A stretch of 64,000 nt of DNA from Temnopleurus reevesii (taxonomy: Eukaryota > Echinodermata > Echinoidea > Temnopleuroida > Temnopleuridae), in NCBI GenBank assembly GCA_036244855.1, contig BQKZ01001808.1:1-64000 (forward strand). Direction: 5' to 3'. Of the stretch, positions 30,501 through 45,500 are shown piece after piece. Positions within the stretch are counted from its first letter, which is position 1. Every line of letters begins with the position of its first letter. The translations under genes were made by a program, and so were the position numbers. Under the pieces are notes generated by a model. The model was given only the letters and a program-made list of their open reading frames with translations, did not search any database and was not told the DNA's origin.

Positions 30501-33500
30501 TGACGTACAGTAATTTATGAAATCATTATCATTGAAATATTCATAACTTTCTTATGTCTTGTCAGATTTACTTCAAACTTTTTTGTTCTGTTTGTCTGAT
30601 TTTGTTCTACTTTTAATCAATACAAGAGTTTTCTGGCGCAGACCAAGTCTTTAAAGGACAGTTGAATTGGATGACAAATACTGAATGGCCTTGTGATTGA
30701 GTCCGCCCTGGAAATAGACCTCAGTGCACTACCAGACTTCTTCCATGTTCAGTTCGCCTCTGTTTGTCTCCTGCTAGTTAGTTTCCTTGCTTGTCTTCAG
30801 TAATCCTCTGTTATCTCAACTTAGTTATTTTCAATTTCCAGAATATACAAGTCTTCTTTACTGCTCTGACACTTAGTTCCTTTTACCATCCTACACTGCG
30901 TTTACTATTATTATCATTGTTATTATTATTATCAAATTAGAAAACGTTTCTTACTTATTTCACAGTTGACACCTGTGAATCCCGGCTGGCAGTCACACGA
31001 GTAGGCAGCTAGAAGATTATCACAAATACCTCCGTTCTGACATGGGTCTGAATTGCATTCATTGATATCTATTGACAAAAATGATCATTATTATAATTAT
31101 CGTTATTATTATTATTCATTCGGCAAATTCATCACGAAACAATTACAGTATAAGTAAAAGATAAAACATACACGAATTAGTGAAAGGAATGAATGATTAC
31201 AACCTGCAGTTGGTTTAAGAGGGCTGCCGGGGCGTTGAAAAGGATAAGGAAAAAGGCAAGACAGATTGTGAGAATGACTAGAATTTTTTTTTCGTATAAG
31301 CTTCACTCATCGGTTGTTCTCATAGGTAATTTTTGAAGTACTTGGTGAAAGCTAATCCAGTTCAGATCAAATATCCTGGCTTGTGTTTCACGAAGCTGTG
31401 CGTAGATCTACGCACGACTGTATCAGGTGATCCTTTCTGGCCCTCAATAAATGTTGGTGCTGAATCGAACTGAAGAAAGGATCACCAGTTGATCGTACAG
31501 TCATGCATAGATCTTCGCAGAGCATTATGAAACACTACCCAGGATATGTCATCTGAAATGGACTGGCTTTCACCAAGTACTTTACAAGTTAAAAATTATG
31601 TATGAGAACAACCGATGAACGCTGTATGAATGGCAACAATCTGATGCGTGAAGCACATAAGAAAAAACCTCTAGTCATCCGTATCATTAAAACGAAACCC
31701 TGATTTTCTATTATATTTGGATGTATGGAAAAAAATGAGAAAATAAAAGCACAAACCTTCTGTGCAGAATGTCCCAGTGTATCCAGGAGCACAAGTGCAG
31801 TCAAACCTGTCTACGCCTTCAGTACAAGTTCCTGCATTCTGACAAGGATTGCTGCTACACTCGTTTACATCTATGCAGAGGAAACATTTGACAAAATTAA
31901 GGGGGTGTTGCTTAAAAGTTGCAATTGAACGCAAGTTGCAGGTGATTGGGACACGCCAATCAAAATCACTGTGTAAGGCGTGTCTTAGATGGGCATATCA
32001 CGCGCGAATGGAAATTTGCAACTGATTTGCGATCAATGGAACGATGCGCTATTAGACCTTCCTACATGCTAGTTACATTATAAAATTGGGGGACAAAGGT
32101 TAAGTAAAACTTGTTAACTTCCAGCATCCATTCGTACAAGACATGCTGTTACATTGTTTTTAATCCTCATGCCCAAGCCACTTGAATGAATAAAAATATA
32201 AACCGATCAATGAATCAAACCATCAATCAGCCAACTGGCCAATATATCAATTGATCAATTCATTCATCAATCAACCAATCATTAAAACAAAACAATCTTT
32301 CATTTAACCAAATTGCTAATTACTCAAACAGTCAACCAATCAGTCAATTCATCAACCAACTTGCCAATCAATTAATCAACCACCTAATTAATTAATCAAT
32401 GTATCAAATGATCAGTCAACTAGCCAGTCAATTGACCTATTCAATATATCCATCAACTTGCCGATTAATTAAGCAATTAATTAATCACTCAAACAATCAA
32501 TAATTCCATCAACTAACTAGCCAATTAATCAACCAATCCATTCATTAACCAATCCCCCAATTTATCAATCAGTCATTAAAAACAAATCAATCAATGAATT
32601 ATAATCAGTAAATCGACCAATCAATCAAACAATCAATAATCAACAAAATAATGAACAAATCAATCAATACCTATTTCACAGTTAGTTCCAGTGAATCCAG
32701 GATTGCAGGAGCATGAATCTATCATTCTATCAACTAACCAGCCAATTTATCAACCAATCCACACAATTCATCATTCAATCCCAATACATCAAACAGTCAT
32801 AAAACAAATCAATCACTCTATCAATCAACTATAATCAGTAAATCGACCAATCAATCAAACAATCATTAATCAAACAGATAATGAACAAATCAATCAATAA
32901 ATACCTGTTTCACAGTTAGTTCCAGTGAATCCAGGCTCGCAGGAGCAAGAATACGAGTTCACACCATCTGTGCAAATTCCTCCATTCAGGCAAGGGTTTG
33001 GAAGGCATTCGTTTGTGTCTGTAAACATGAACCATGAAAAAATACAGAGATGATTTAATCACAAAGCTAATGAATTTATCACAAATATATTCTTTATATC
33101 ATGTTCTATGCTTATAATGTATCTCTTTCCTCGGATTTATCTTATTGCCAACATGGCTTATCCTGTTTAAATCAGTTTGATTCAATTTTCTTTGAACAGA
33201 AATTCATGTTGATCACAAAAAACCATGCAAATACAATTAAAACCACATTAAAATACAGGCTTGAAAAAAGATTTGCACTCACGTCGTAGCAATCTATTAC
33301 AAAAGATGTTTACAAAAGTCAATTTGGTTTTCATTAAGACTTAAAAAGACTAAACATAAATTTTTATTACTGATGAGTGTCTTGAGGCATCTGATCTTCA
33401 ATGATTATTTTGAGCTCATTTTTGGGGATGTGGGTATTCTTTCCATCAATATTTGTCACTGAACTTGAAAAAAACACATTAGCATATCCTATTTGTTATC

Positions 33501-36500
33501 AATATCCTTCCTTAGAATAACTGAAACTGGAATTAAAATACTAGAAGAGTGCTGTATCATCTAAGCAGTCAAACTTCCCAGTCTTGCACTATCTTCATCT
33601 CTTTTGTTCTTGATTTTAACAAAAAGTGTATAAAAAATCAGAAATAAATAAAACTAAATTCATCCATTGGAAATGAATATGCTAGCAGGGTTCCTGCACC
33701 TTCTATTGAAAAAAAAATCCATGACTTTTCCATGCATATTTGCCAATTTTGCCAATATTAACCTTGCATGGCTCGCAATTTACCTGTTTCAAGCACCTCA
33801 GAGACAAACATATGTATTTAATTGTCTTGGCATTTAAAGACGAAACGTAAACTGAGAGCCAGCTGAACATGATATGGAGCTGATTTCTCTGCACTGTTTG
33901 GCATTGCTCGGGAAGAATAAAATAAGTACCCTAAAATAAACAAATCACAAAATACATATTTTTTAATCATAAGTTCAAAATAAGCACATTTATCAATTAC
34001 CATGACTTTACCATGATATAGATGGGTTTTTTTTTTCATTTTTCATGAATTATCCAGGCTTGGAAAAAACAAATTAAAAATTCCATGACTTTTCCAGGTT
34101 TTCAATACGTTTTAAGGAAGTGTGAGTGCATGACCACGGATGAAAATGACATGTGGCAAATTACCTTCACACGGTAGGGACTGACAGGACACGAGTTCAG
34201 TAGTAGTTTCCTCAAGGGTGAAGTCTGGGTTGGAGCTAGGGTTCTTGCTCAACCTCACGCAAACAAAGGGTAGAGAAGCACATTCCATATTTTGAAGGTT
34301 GAGAATGGTTGAGACATCTTCAAGCGTGTAGGGAAAACCAGCCGTTAAAGTCTGATCGTTTGATGTACTCGGGATGGATAAGGGCTGAGATACGGTTGTG
34401 GTGCCTTGGCCATCGATCTGCGAGTTCAGGAAGAGCTCGGCCTGTTTCAGAGATTGAGGATGATAGAACATATGTTCGTTCAATAACTTTTGATGTAGTG
34501 CTCCAGAAAATATACCAGATGCATGAGCAGAAAGAGAAAAGAATTCTACACTAGATCTGACCATTTTTATTCTGTCACCATTTGTTCCTGGATGTAGAGA
34601 ATTTTTTAATGGACATAATCACTAAAATGGTCATAAATCCTTGGCAATGAAGACATTTAAAAATCACTGTTTTCCAAGAAAATTGGCAACTTTTTATCAC
34701 TCTTTTTTACGCAGATTCAATATGGTAACATAATATTTAATCTACATGTTCTTAAAAAAGGGAATAAAAACTCTCTTAATTAAAATTGTCTAAATTCTTA
34801 ATTTGTCATTAATCCATTGTCAAATTTTTTTATACACACAGTGAACAATTAAGGATTTGTCAGGAAGTGCGTCACATATTCTGCCAAATTCGCAGTCAAC
34901 AAGAATCCCATCATCAACAGAGATCAAAATATCAATGAGAATAACAAAAATTCAACTTTTGAATGGAAAGTCCAATTTTGCTCAAATTTTCAGTTTGTTC
35001 ATTTGAATTTTCTTCATTCTATGAGAGTATGATAATTTCAGGGGTTAGTTCCACTTTAAAAACAGCCCCTCCCTTCCGAAAAAACAGTTTGTTAAAAAAA
35101 AGTGAAATTAAACCTACCTGCCAGAGATTTGTTCCCGTGAGACTTGCACCATCTATATTGGTAGTGATGCCAAGATCCAAAGTCAATGCATTGCTGTCTG
35201 AGCCTGCTTGAAGTGGCAGACCAGAGACCAAGTTGAAGTTGACATCTGTAATTTGGACACCTAATGGGTAAAGAGCAACAAGAAATAAGAAATGCAGTCA
35301 TGAAATTTCAGATTTCAATATTTTCAGGGAATAATTTTACTTTTCACATTTGATCAGCATTTTTGGACATTAAAGATACATTTCTAATATCTACTCTATA
35401 GTTCTATGTGACAAAGTTGCCCAACAAAACATCTTTTGTATAGCAATCCTGTTAAAAATGCATAGCAAACAGCAATGCGATACCAGGAAAATGATTCCCT
35501 AATCTTGATTGTTTATTTTTGTTGTAGGGCCTTCACGGAGGCACCATGGTGTGGTGGTTCTGACTCTCGTCTTCCAACTAAAGGTTCGAATCCCATCCAT
35601 GGTGTTAATTTCCTTCAGCAAGAAATTTACCAACATTGTGCTGCACTCAACCCAGGTGAGATGAATGGGTACCTGGTAGAAAGTTATTTCCTGGCAAAGC
35701 TTATGCACCTAATAGCTGCACTGCTAAACCAAGGGTAACAATAGTAGAGCGCCAAGGGACTTTTCATGAATAGGTGATAGGCGGTATATTCAAGCCGTTC
35801 ATTAAAAACAAAATTTTAATTTATCTACAATATGTACCAACTGATGAAAAATTGGCTCCAAATATAAATATTGGTTTCATGTAAAACAAAATCACATGTA
35901 AATTGTTCATGATTTTCAAGGAATGAATAAATTTGAAACTATTTGATTGAAATAAGAATTAACAATCAGCTATCCATACATTCAACCTATGGAGATGCAG
36001 AGATGCCAACTGTTTTGCAATATGCATAGGACAGACATTAGAAAATGCATAATCGAGCAGCTGAACCAACATGGAAGAACACATCAAAATAATAATTGTA
36101 TTCTCAGTCATTCATTTGACGAATGAAAGCTTTGAATTGTATTGAGAATAAACCTATAGCATATTTTGAAACTGTAGGCATCTCTGCAAATAAAAAAAAG
36201 AGATTGGGGAAAAAATAAAAATACCTGTACAGGAGGCAGGAATGCAGGATGTAAGAACGTTGCTGTTGGGTTGTGGGTCAGAGGTGAATGTTGGGGTTGA
36301 GGCTGGGTTTGGCTGCAAGACTACACAGATACCATTAAGATCCGAGCACAGAGCACCGTCCAAGTTCAGATCGGCAGCAACAGACGTGATCTGAGCGGTT
36401 GTTCCAGCGCTAATTCCTGTACTGCTCTGACTAGGAGTTAGGTCGACATTTATCGGTACGTTGATGACGTTTCCACCTGGCATGTCGCTGTCACTGGCGT

Positions 36501-39500
36501 ATGCGCGGACGAGCCAAAGGTTTGTTCCAGCCACGCTTCCTCCGTTTACATCTGAGAAGATGTCGAGGTCGAAGAGTATTGAGTGTGACGAATCTCTCTC
36601 AACCAGAATGTCACCGGACTCCACATTCAACTGTGTGCCCGTAATCTCCACTCCTGCGTTTTGATTGAAGAAGAATCAAGATTTTTTTTATAATCCTCTT
36701 ATTAACCTATTCACAACAGGAATTATTTTAAAACAAATTTAATAACTATTCGTTTTATAAATTGGCAACACTAAAATCTTAAAATTTTCTTTTTAAAACA
36801 ATCCAATTAATATAGCGTTACCATTTAAATTAATCTTCATCACCAAAAAAAGTGATAAAATGTTAAAAGTTGCCTATTTGCATGGAAACTAAGGAATCTA
36901 GAAATATTTTAGTTTCCCAATTTAAGGATTTCATTTTAACAATTCTCTGCTACAAACAGCAAACAGTAGCACAATACTAATAGCCAGATTTGATGTAGAT
37001 TGTTTTTTTTTCCTCATGCATCTGGTATATTTTTAGAGCCCCACATTAAAAATTATGGAACAAAAATGCAAAATAAGTTCTATCATCATGAAAGAGTTAA
37101 ACTCTCTTCATGTAGTGAGCTGTGTTCCAAAGTAGGCCTATGCATAATTGCTTTTCTTTAATTGACATTCAAGGTGTAAGTTGGTTTCAGAATATAAAAG
37201 ATCTGTTTAGATCATTGATTGTTGTTATGATGAAGACATTTACGCAAAATAAGTTCAAATACTCTTAAAGAAGCTGCTTTACATGTGCATATTAAAGAAT
37301 TCATGTGTGTATTATGGGGAAATATTTCACACTTAATCTCGTGCAATCTCAATCTGATTAGTATGAAAAATAGCTCCCAATGTGGATCAAATTGCCTACA
37401 CACTAAATCTCACCTCAATATTCATGGCACTAGATAAACAATGTTGTGGATGTATCGCCTGTCAGATATATGAATTAATATTTGATTTGTATGTACTGTG
37501 AAAGAACTTGGCCATTTGGGGATCATTTTGATGAAAAAATGCAAACTTTTGACTATGGCTCATAGAAAGTTGTGCAAGTTTTCGCCTCCCTAAAAACTGA
37601 TCTCGCAGTTCAATCCACATAAAAGGCGATGTTGACATCAGCAAAGTGGTAGTATTTTGTCCAGAAAATAATCTAAAATGAACCCTGTCTAGTAGACAGG
37701 ATTATCAATTTATCATTAATGTTGGCATTTTTCACTAACCTCTGCAGTCCAGTTGTCGACAAGCACGCAGAGCATCGCTGTTTGGTACAGTCAAAGTAAA
37801 GTCAGGCACTGAACTCGGGTTCTTCGAGACTTCTACGCAAACATACTGAACATCATTACATGTTTCGCCTGCATTCATGTCCCAAACAACATTCACGTTC
37901 TCAAATACAGTATCAATGCCAGCATCAAGTGGGTTATTGAGGTGTTGGGACGAGGGAAACACAGACTGTCCGATTCTATCTCCGCTACCGTCTGCGTTCA
38001 TGCTTCCGTATACCACAAATCCCCACAAGTTGGTTCCTGATGCACTTCCAGCGAGTCCATTCGACTGAAGGGTGATGTCTACGAATAACTACTGATCGAC
38101 CGCACCTTCGCGAACCTCGTTGAAATCAAGATTAATATCAGTGGCGGTGATTTCCACACCTGCATCAAAAGTGATAGAAAATAATGGGGAACAAAGAAGA
38201 AATCTATCAATCTTTCAACAATGTGAATACACACACATACTGCAGATGCTGTGAAAACAATAGAGGCAATCGGGTAGGATTCACACCCATTATCACTTGG
38301 CTATAAAATCAAGGCAGTGTTTCACCAAATCTTTCTTAAAGTTACACACGACTTTAAGAAAGACTGAACTATGTTAATGAATGATATACGTGTAACATTC
38401 TTGTTCTGATCAGCACAAGAAATGATATCAGTCGTGCGTAAAGTCATTCTTAAAGTCTTTCTTATCTTGGTGAAACACAGCCCAGTATCACAACCACTAA
38501 ACCAACAATATGCTCTTACAGCAATATAGTATGAAGTACATGACTGCAGATTATAATCTTTCCAATTAAAATGTCTTTTATTTAAATCAACGTTCCTTTA
38601 ATTAATCAGCCTATTATTCATTTAATCAACAAAAAAGTAACAATTTAATAGAGAAACAATATAAAAGATGCAAAATCATCAATATAAGTAGCTGGAAAAC
38701 AGTTGGCAATTCAATAAACACAAAAGCTTCAAATTGTATGTGTAACAAATATTTTGTAAACAAAAACCAGTAAATTAGATCATTAAGAGCTTGTTAATAC
38801 TACATTCGTTTAGTGTATGAATTTGTACACTTATCTAATCAAAATCATCTGTTTTGTAAACAATATTCGTTTACTTCTACACAATACACCACCATTGAAA
38901 ATATTATTGCATCTAAATGATGCTGTAATAAATGATATAAGAGATTAATATTAAGCTACTATTAACTCATTGACTACTGCAGTATGCAATTGTCATTGAC
39001 TTTGTAAAGAGACAACCTGGGCCAGTAGTCAATGGGTTTAACAGGCAAGTTTGTGCTTTTGAACCAACAGCATGCAACATACCTCGGCACGAAACCGGCA
39101 TACAGTCTGTCAGTTGTTCTTGCGTACTGCCGAGTAGGAATGCAGGAGAGGGGGAAGAGCCCTGTCGAACCTCTACACATAAATACTGAAATTCCGAACA
39201 TGTTGTATCACCAATGTCGAGCATGTAGGAAACGGGAGGAAACTGGACTGAAATACCAGCAGTTATATCTAGGCCTGATTGTTCCGCCGAAAATGGGATG
39301 TCAGTTTCGACAAATCGTGTGCCAGCGCCATTTGGATCCGCACTCAGGTAGGCGACCGCTTCCCAGAGTGAATCACCGTTAACACTACCTGCCATGTTGT
39401 TGGATTCTAGAGTAATGTCCAGGTTTACAGGTTGGAATGTTCCTTCCAAAACTTCCGGATTAGCGGCAGTGATGGTGGTTCGTGTGATCTCAACTCCTGA

Positions 39501-42500
39501 AAGACATAGTGAAAGACAAGAGTGCATGAGGGTTTAACATTGTTATGTTTAGACATTCTACCTTTAAGTGCTGCACTCAACCCAGGTGAGGTGAATGGGT
39601 ACCGGTAGGAAGAAATTCCTTGAATGCAGTGAGCACCGAATGGTAGCAATGCTATAGCCGGGTAATAATGCACAAAGCGCTTAGAAACACTTATTAGAAA
39701 CACGTATTAAGCACTATATAAATGTTGTGTATTATTATTATTATTATTATAAATTTCACCCACTGCCTTTCCAACACCCCAAAATAGTTAGCTTACGAAC
39801 TATCTATGGACGATGTCACAATTAAGTCAATCTTAATGCAGGTGGGATATATCAATAGTCTCTTGAAGGGATTTAGACCAATCAATAGCTCAGAATTTTT
39901 TTATGATGGATATAAGTAATTTGAGCAAATATCTTACCTCTGCATGTGACAAGTATACAGCTAGTCAGCGTGTTATCATCGGGGATGCCAGAGAATGCAA
40001 AGTCAAGTAGAGGGTTCTTATCTAACTCGGCACAGAGATAATCAAACTCTGAACACAGTGGACCGCTGGTGAGGTCCCAGTCAAACTCGACACTCGAGAT
40101 GGTTGCTCTCGTGCCTGCAGCAATGGCCGTTTCCCCTTGGGTCTGGGAGAGGAAAACCGTTTGTGGCGCCACGCGAGCCCCAATTCCGTCGTCGAATAAA
40201 CTCCCAAAGACTGTCACTTGCCAGAGATCACTCCCCCTTACGCTACCCCCGAGAGGATCTGAATCAAGGTTGATGTCAAACAGGACTGACTGATTTGTAC
40301 CCTCCTGGATATCTCCCGAATTAAGAACGAGGTCGGTCCCAGTAATCAAGACGCCTGATGGAAAAAAATGAGAAATCATAATGGTCATGCCAAATAAAAT
40401 ATAAAATATTTATGGTGTATGCTCATGCGTAATGGGACTTGTTGCAAACAGTTGCAGAACTGGAATGACTGGAAAATTTGACCCCCACAAAATTGCTTTA
40501 AATTTTGAATAGAACATAATGAATTTTGACATTTTTTATTGTACCACACCCGACTGAATTTGCCCATGCCTACATTATGCTTAAATTGAGTAATAGGTGT
40601 AGCCGTAGAATACAGATGCAGATAATTGAAAACTACACTGTACATTAAACTATGCTTTTGCACAAATTTTTGTTCAAAATTTGTGTCTATCCTTTCCAAA
40701 GACGGCTGTGAAAGACAATTTTGCAGGGGATGAAAAACTTGTTGACAGCCTGTTGTGTGCCACTGTTTTGAGTCACTTCAGTGACTTAATAGTGTGGTGA
40801 AAATAAATACTAAATTGGTACACAAAATTGTTAAAAATCCACAAACAAAATCTTCTCACCCCAATATTTATCTTATCTTTCTACGTATTTGATATAATAT
40901 TAACAATAGCTCGAAGCTCCAATATCTCACAATGGTTTTGAATTTGCTCATTAATGCTCAACAAACAGGGAGACATCACTTAAATAAAAATGTAAAGGAG
41001 GAGACAGGTGAACTATTTTGCTGAATTTGCTTCATAAAGTGCATAGTGCAAGTTTGGCGCATATTTTATCAACTGTGCATATAAAACACAAACCCTTGAT
41101 AGATGACATTGCCAATGAAGTGGTCTACTGGGTGTTCTTATCAAAGAATATTTCATTTTATTTTATTTTTTTTATTTTCAAATTCTCAAAACAACATGGA
41201 CAAGTATACATAATTATATAGTCTTTTGAGCAAGTGCAGTTTGAGTGCGAGGAAGGTGAACAGCAGTGCTCCAACGTATGCTGTAATTGTGAAAGGTTCG
41301 ATTTTCAGAAGTCCTATATAAAAATATCAACATTAAATCAAATTAAATATAGGTTAGAAACCTACCTGTGCAGGTGATGGCCTGGCAATCAACAAATACC
41401 GTGTCATCAGGGATTCCTATTATTCCAAAGTTTGGATTGGACCCACCACTCTTGGCCAGTCTAACGCATACATGGCTAAACTGAGAACATGTAGGCCCAA
41501 GCTGGAGGTTCAAGGGTGCATTAACTCCAGTAATGAGAGTGTCAACTCCTGGTACTACCGTTGTGTTTTCCTGAGTTGGTGTCAAATCGATTGCTTGTTC
41601 ATCAAGGACAGTAGAGCCAGATTGATCGTCAATGAGAGAGACGAAAAGAGCCCAAAGACCGCTTCCTTGAACTCCACCACCTTGGGAATCAGTTTGCATC
41701 ACAAAGTCAAATGGCAATGTCTGTGAAGCGCCCTCGAGGATTGATGTAGATGCAAGATCTAGTGTAGTCCCTATGACTTCAACAGCTTCAAGGATCAGAC
41801 AGAATAGAAACATTCTTATAAAATAATAAAATAAATGCAAACTTGAATAGAAGTACATATGAACTATTAAAATATTATTAATAGGAAAGTAAGATAATTT
41901 CTACTAACAGTGGTTACTTTTTCTTGATTATCTTAAATTGCATCACAACTCTGGCACCGCGGAACGTTTTGAAAAAGGGGGGGAGGTTGTGTACTACCAT
42001 TTTAACACACTTTCATAGGCTTGCATGTATTAGCTGAAAGTAGCTAGTGCTCCCCTCCCCGGTTACACTGTCCCTGCAACCTAGCAATTGGCTCAAATTT
42101 TTACTATACTGTATTCAAGAATAGCAGAATATAAGAACAAATGGGTAATTGCATACTTCGGCAACCCATCTGATCATCTGATTACCCTAGTCTACAAAAC
42201 AGATAAAAACAATAAATACATGAATTCTCAACTGTTCAAGGTTGAAATGTATACTTCCAGCATCCCAGGGTCGGAAAGAATTTACTTCTTATGCCACATA
42301 GTCAGAAGTCACAATTATTTTGGGTGGTTTTTACAAGTTCTTTTGCCCAATGACCTTTGACCCCTAGAACCAAAATATAGTAAGTCTATTCTCACTTGAA
42401 CCAGATTCGGTAGAATTCTGCCCAGCTGTCCTGAATTTACGTAGGTAACAAGTTTTTTTGTCATTTTTTAAAGTTGTTTTTATCCTATGACCTTTGATCT

Positions 42501-45500
42501 TTAGCCTCTTAAACTCATTATATAATGAGTTCATCCTTCTATGCTTATATATGTTTGACCCAAGGTTGGCTACAATCCATTCTTTGGTTCTCAAGTCATC
42601 ACGGTAACAAGCTATTTTGGGTGATTCTTTACAAGTTTTTGGCCCTGGGAACTTTGACCTTTGAACCCAAAATCTATACATATAATCCTTACATGCTTAT
42701 ACATATCTGACCTAAGATTGGTTGAAATCCATTTTGTGGTTCTGAAGTTATCATGGTACCAGGCTATTTTGGGTGTCTCTTTAGAAAACTTGTTGGCCCT
42801 GAGACCTTTGACCTTTGACAACCTACACCAATAATCTAATCAGTTCATTCTCCTATGCTTACACATATTTGACCCAAAATTTGTTAAAATCCGTCAGGTG
42901 GTTCTGAAGTTATCGCGGTAGAGTTCCGAACGTATGCACTTGTTAAAATCCGTCAAGTGGTTCTGAAGTTATCGCGGTAAAGTTCCGAACGTATGCACTG
43001 ACGGACCACCAACCCCAAAACATAATGACTCTGGCACCACCTAACTATTACAGGAAGCTTACGTGTGTGGAGTTGGATGGACAAAATTTATAATATTGCC
43101 CTAAGAATAAACTTAAATTACCTCTGCACGTTAGTTCTTGACAGTCAGTAAATACTGCATCATTTGGCGAACCCATAACTTGAAAATCTGGGTTTGCTAC
43201 TGTTCCCTTCTGAACACGGACACACAAAAATATAGATTGGGAGCAAAGTGGGCCATTTGTCATCAAGTCCCAATCAACTTCCAGGCCTTGGATCGTTGCC
43301 AGAGTAACCCCTGAGATGATAGGTGTTGCACTCTGCTTTGGTGTTAAGTTAACAGGTCCCTCCTGATACCGTGGGGAACCCTCTGTGATATCTGATGATA
43401 TCCAAGCCGAGACTCTCCAGAGGCCAGTCCCACTGACGCTGCCGGCATTGGGGTTGGAGGTGAGAGTAACATCAAAGCCAATTAGGTTCGACGAGACACC
43501 TTCTCGAAGGTAGCCACTCTGGATCGAGAGATCCGTGTTTGTAATTTCCACTCCTGAGAACAATGAAATATGACATAATAATATATTCTGTCTACCTTCA
43601 AATTTCTTTTCAAAACGTGGATAATCAACAGCCAAACATTACTTGTTCTATGGTTACTACAGAACAATCTGATTAAATTAATATTAAAAATGTCTCATTG
43701 CATTAAAAATATAGTTTATTTGACTAAATCTCTTGTCATTCTACCCAAATTGGCAACAAAAATGATCTAATTTTACTGTTCCTTTTCATGCTCTGTACCT
43801 AATGACTGTATTTCAGGTGCTACTTTCATTGGTATTGTCCAAGCCTGATAATTTTTGCTGGTGATAATACTAAAAGCATGGGAATTCTAATTTGAGACTT
43901 TATTTCACCATTACAAGGAAATATATGATACTCGTTTTTAGCCCCTCCCCCCCCCAAATAGATCATATAAATAATATACTAATTGCAGTGTGACGCCTCG
44001 TGCATGGTAGCAATTCTGTATTCATTTTTTTTTCAAAGTTGGCAGGTACGCTACCCCCTTGCCAAAAAAAAAACTATCGTGTTAACACTGTAGAAGTATA
44101 GCAGTACATAGGTTCTGTATTTTTGGTAAAGCAGATTTTGTACATCAATATACCGCAATACTACCACATAGCTACTTGTGTAAGTACAACAGTAGTACTC
44201 CTACTGCAGCATTACTGTAATTTGTACCACATTACTGTAATTTGTACCACATCACTTTTATCTGCACTTTATTACTACTTGTAGTACAGAATTGCTGCAA
44301 TACTACCACAATACTTATACATGTACTACAGCAGTTACTTGTACTGCCAAATTACGACAACACTAAAGGCCCCAGCACACCAAACACAGCACGCAATATC
44401 TTGGTTGTTATTGGCCAGCGCGCTCCTTTGCGCAAAGGATCTTCAACAATTGGCCAATCACAAGGCAGACATCTCGTTAATACCGTGCCGTGACATTTAG
44501 CTAAACTACGGCAGTACTCCACCTGTAGCATTGTTGCAACACTATCACAAAACTAATACCGTTAGTAAAGCAATGCTTAATTGTTCTGCAGTATTACTAC
44601 CACAATACTGCAACCCCACTTTTACTAGTACATAATCAGAACTTTTATAGCAATATTACTAGTATCTTTTAAGTATTCTTATTGTATCAAAGTTGGCGAT
44701 GAAATAGATTTGCAATTTATCGTCATGCTGCCCGCCAATTTGAAGATAAAAAATAACTTGAAGATATCAAATCAATTCAATGTAGGATGCAATCCATGAA
44801 AAAAAATTTTGCCAAAGTGCTATATAATTTCAATGAAAAAGATGTTCTATTATAAAAGTGCTTGACCTCCCTTTGCAGGTCGGTGAAAATAAATGAATAA
44901 TTTCCTTTGTATTAATCAACATTATTGGTAATCTTTTGTCGTGATTGACAAATAGGCACCAAAATATATATATACGTACCTCCACACGAGGTCGCCGCGC
45001 ATCCAATAAGTGAAGAAGTATCCGGCACACCAGTCAAGGTGAATGAAGGATTGGAAATGCCATTTCTCTCTACCTGGGCGCAGATGTATTGGAACTGAGA
45101 ACATGTGACAGTTGAGGTTAACATAAAAGCAGCGCTGAGACCTTGCAGTGACGTCACTTGACCTGCAACAACGCCTGTATTTGCTGCTGCAGTTGTCAAA
45201 TTAGCAGGGGTAGTCAAGTATCGATTGCCCGAACCATCTTCGTTGGAGCTTCCAAAGGCAGTCACCAGCCACAAGTCTGTACCCGACACATCCCCTCCGA
45301 CTGCCCGTGTTTGTAGAGCGACGTCAAAGGTCAGAGTTTGGAGAATACCTTCCACTGGCTCCCCTCCTACTCCACCTACATTCGTCATCGAAATTTCCAC
45401 ACCTGAGGATTAAATCAAGACAATGCTGGAATTATATCATGTTGGTGGTGAAAATTGTTTGACCATGCATCTAAATCTATCAACTTATATCACCTTTATT

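Noticed and set aside
33019..34164. A gene boundary between the novel array and the EGF series
   Set aside because: Phases match across the 1.1 kb gap, and neither a terminal exon nor a start exon is visible; one gene is the simpler reading, though not proven.
35525..35620. Possible tRNA gene from the box A and box B motifs
   Set aside because: The motifs are the head of a SINE; no cloverleaf with paired acceptor stem is evident, and the sequence continues into the shared SINE body.
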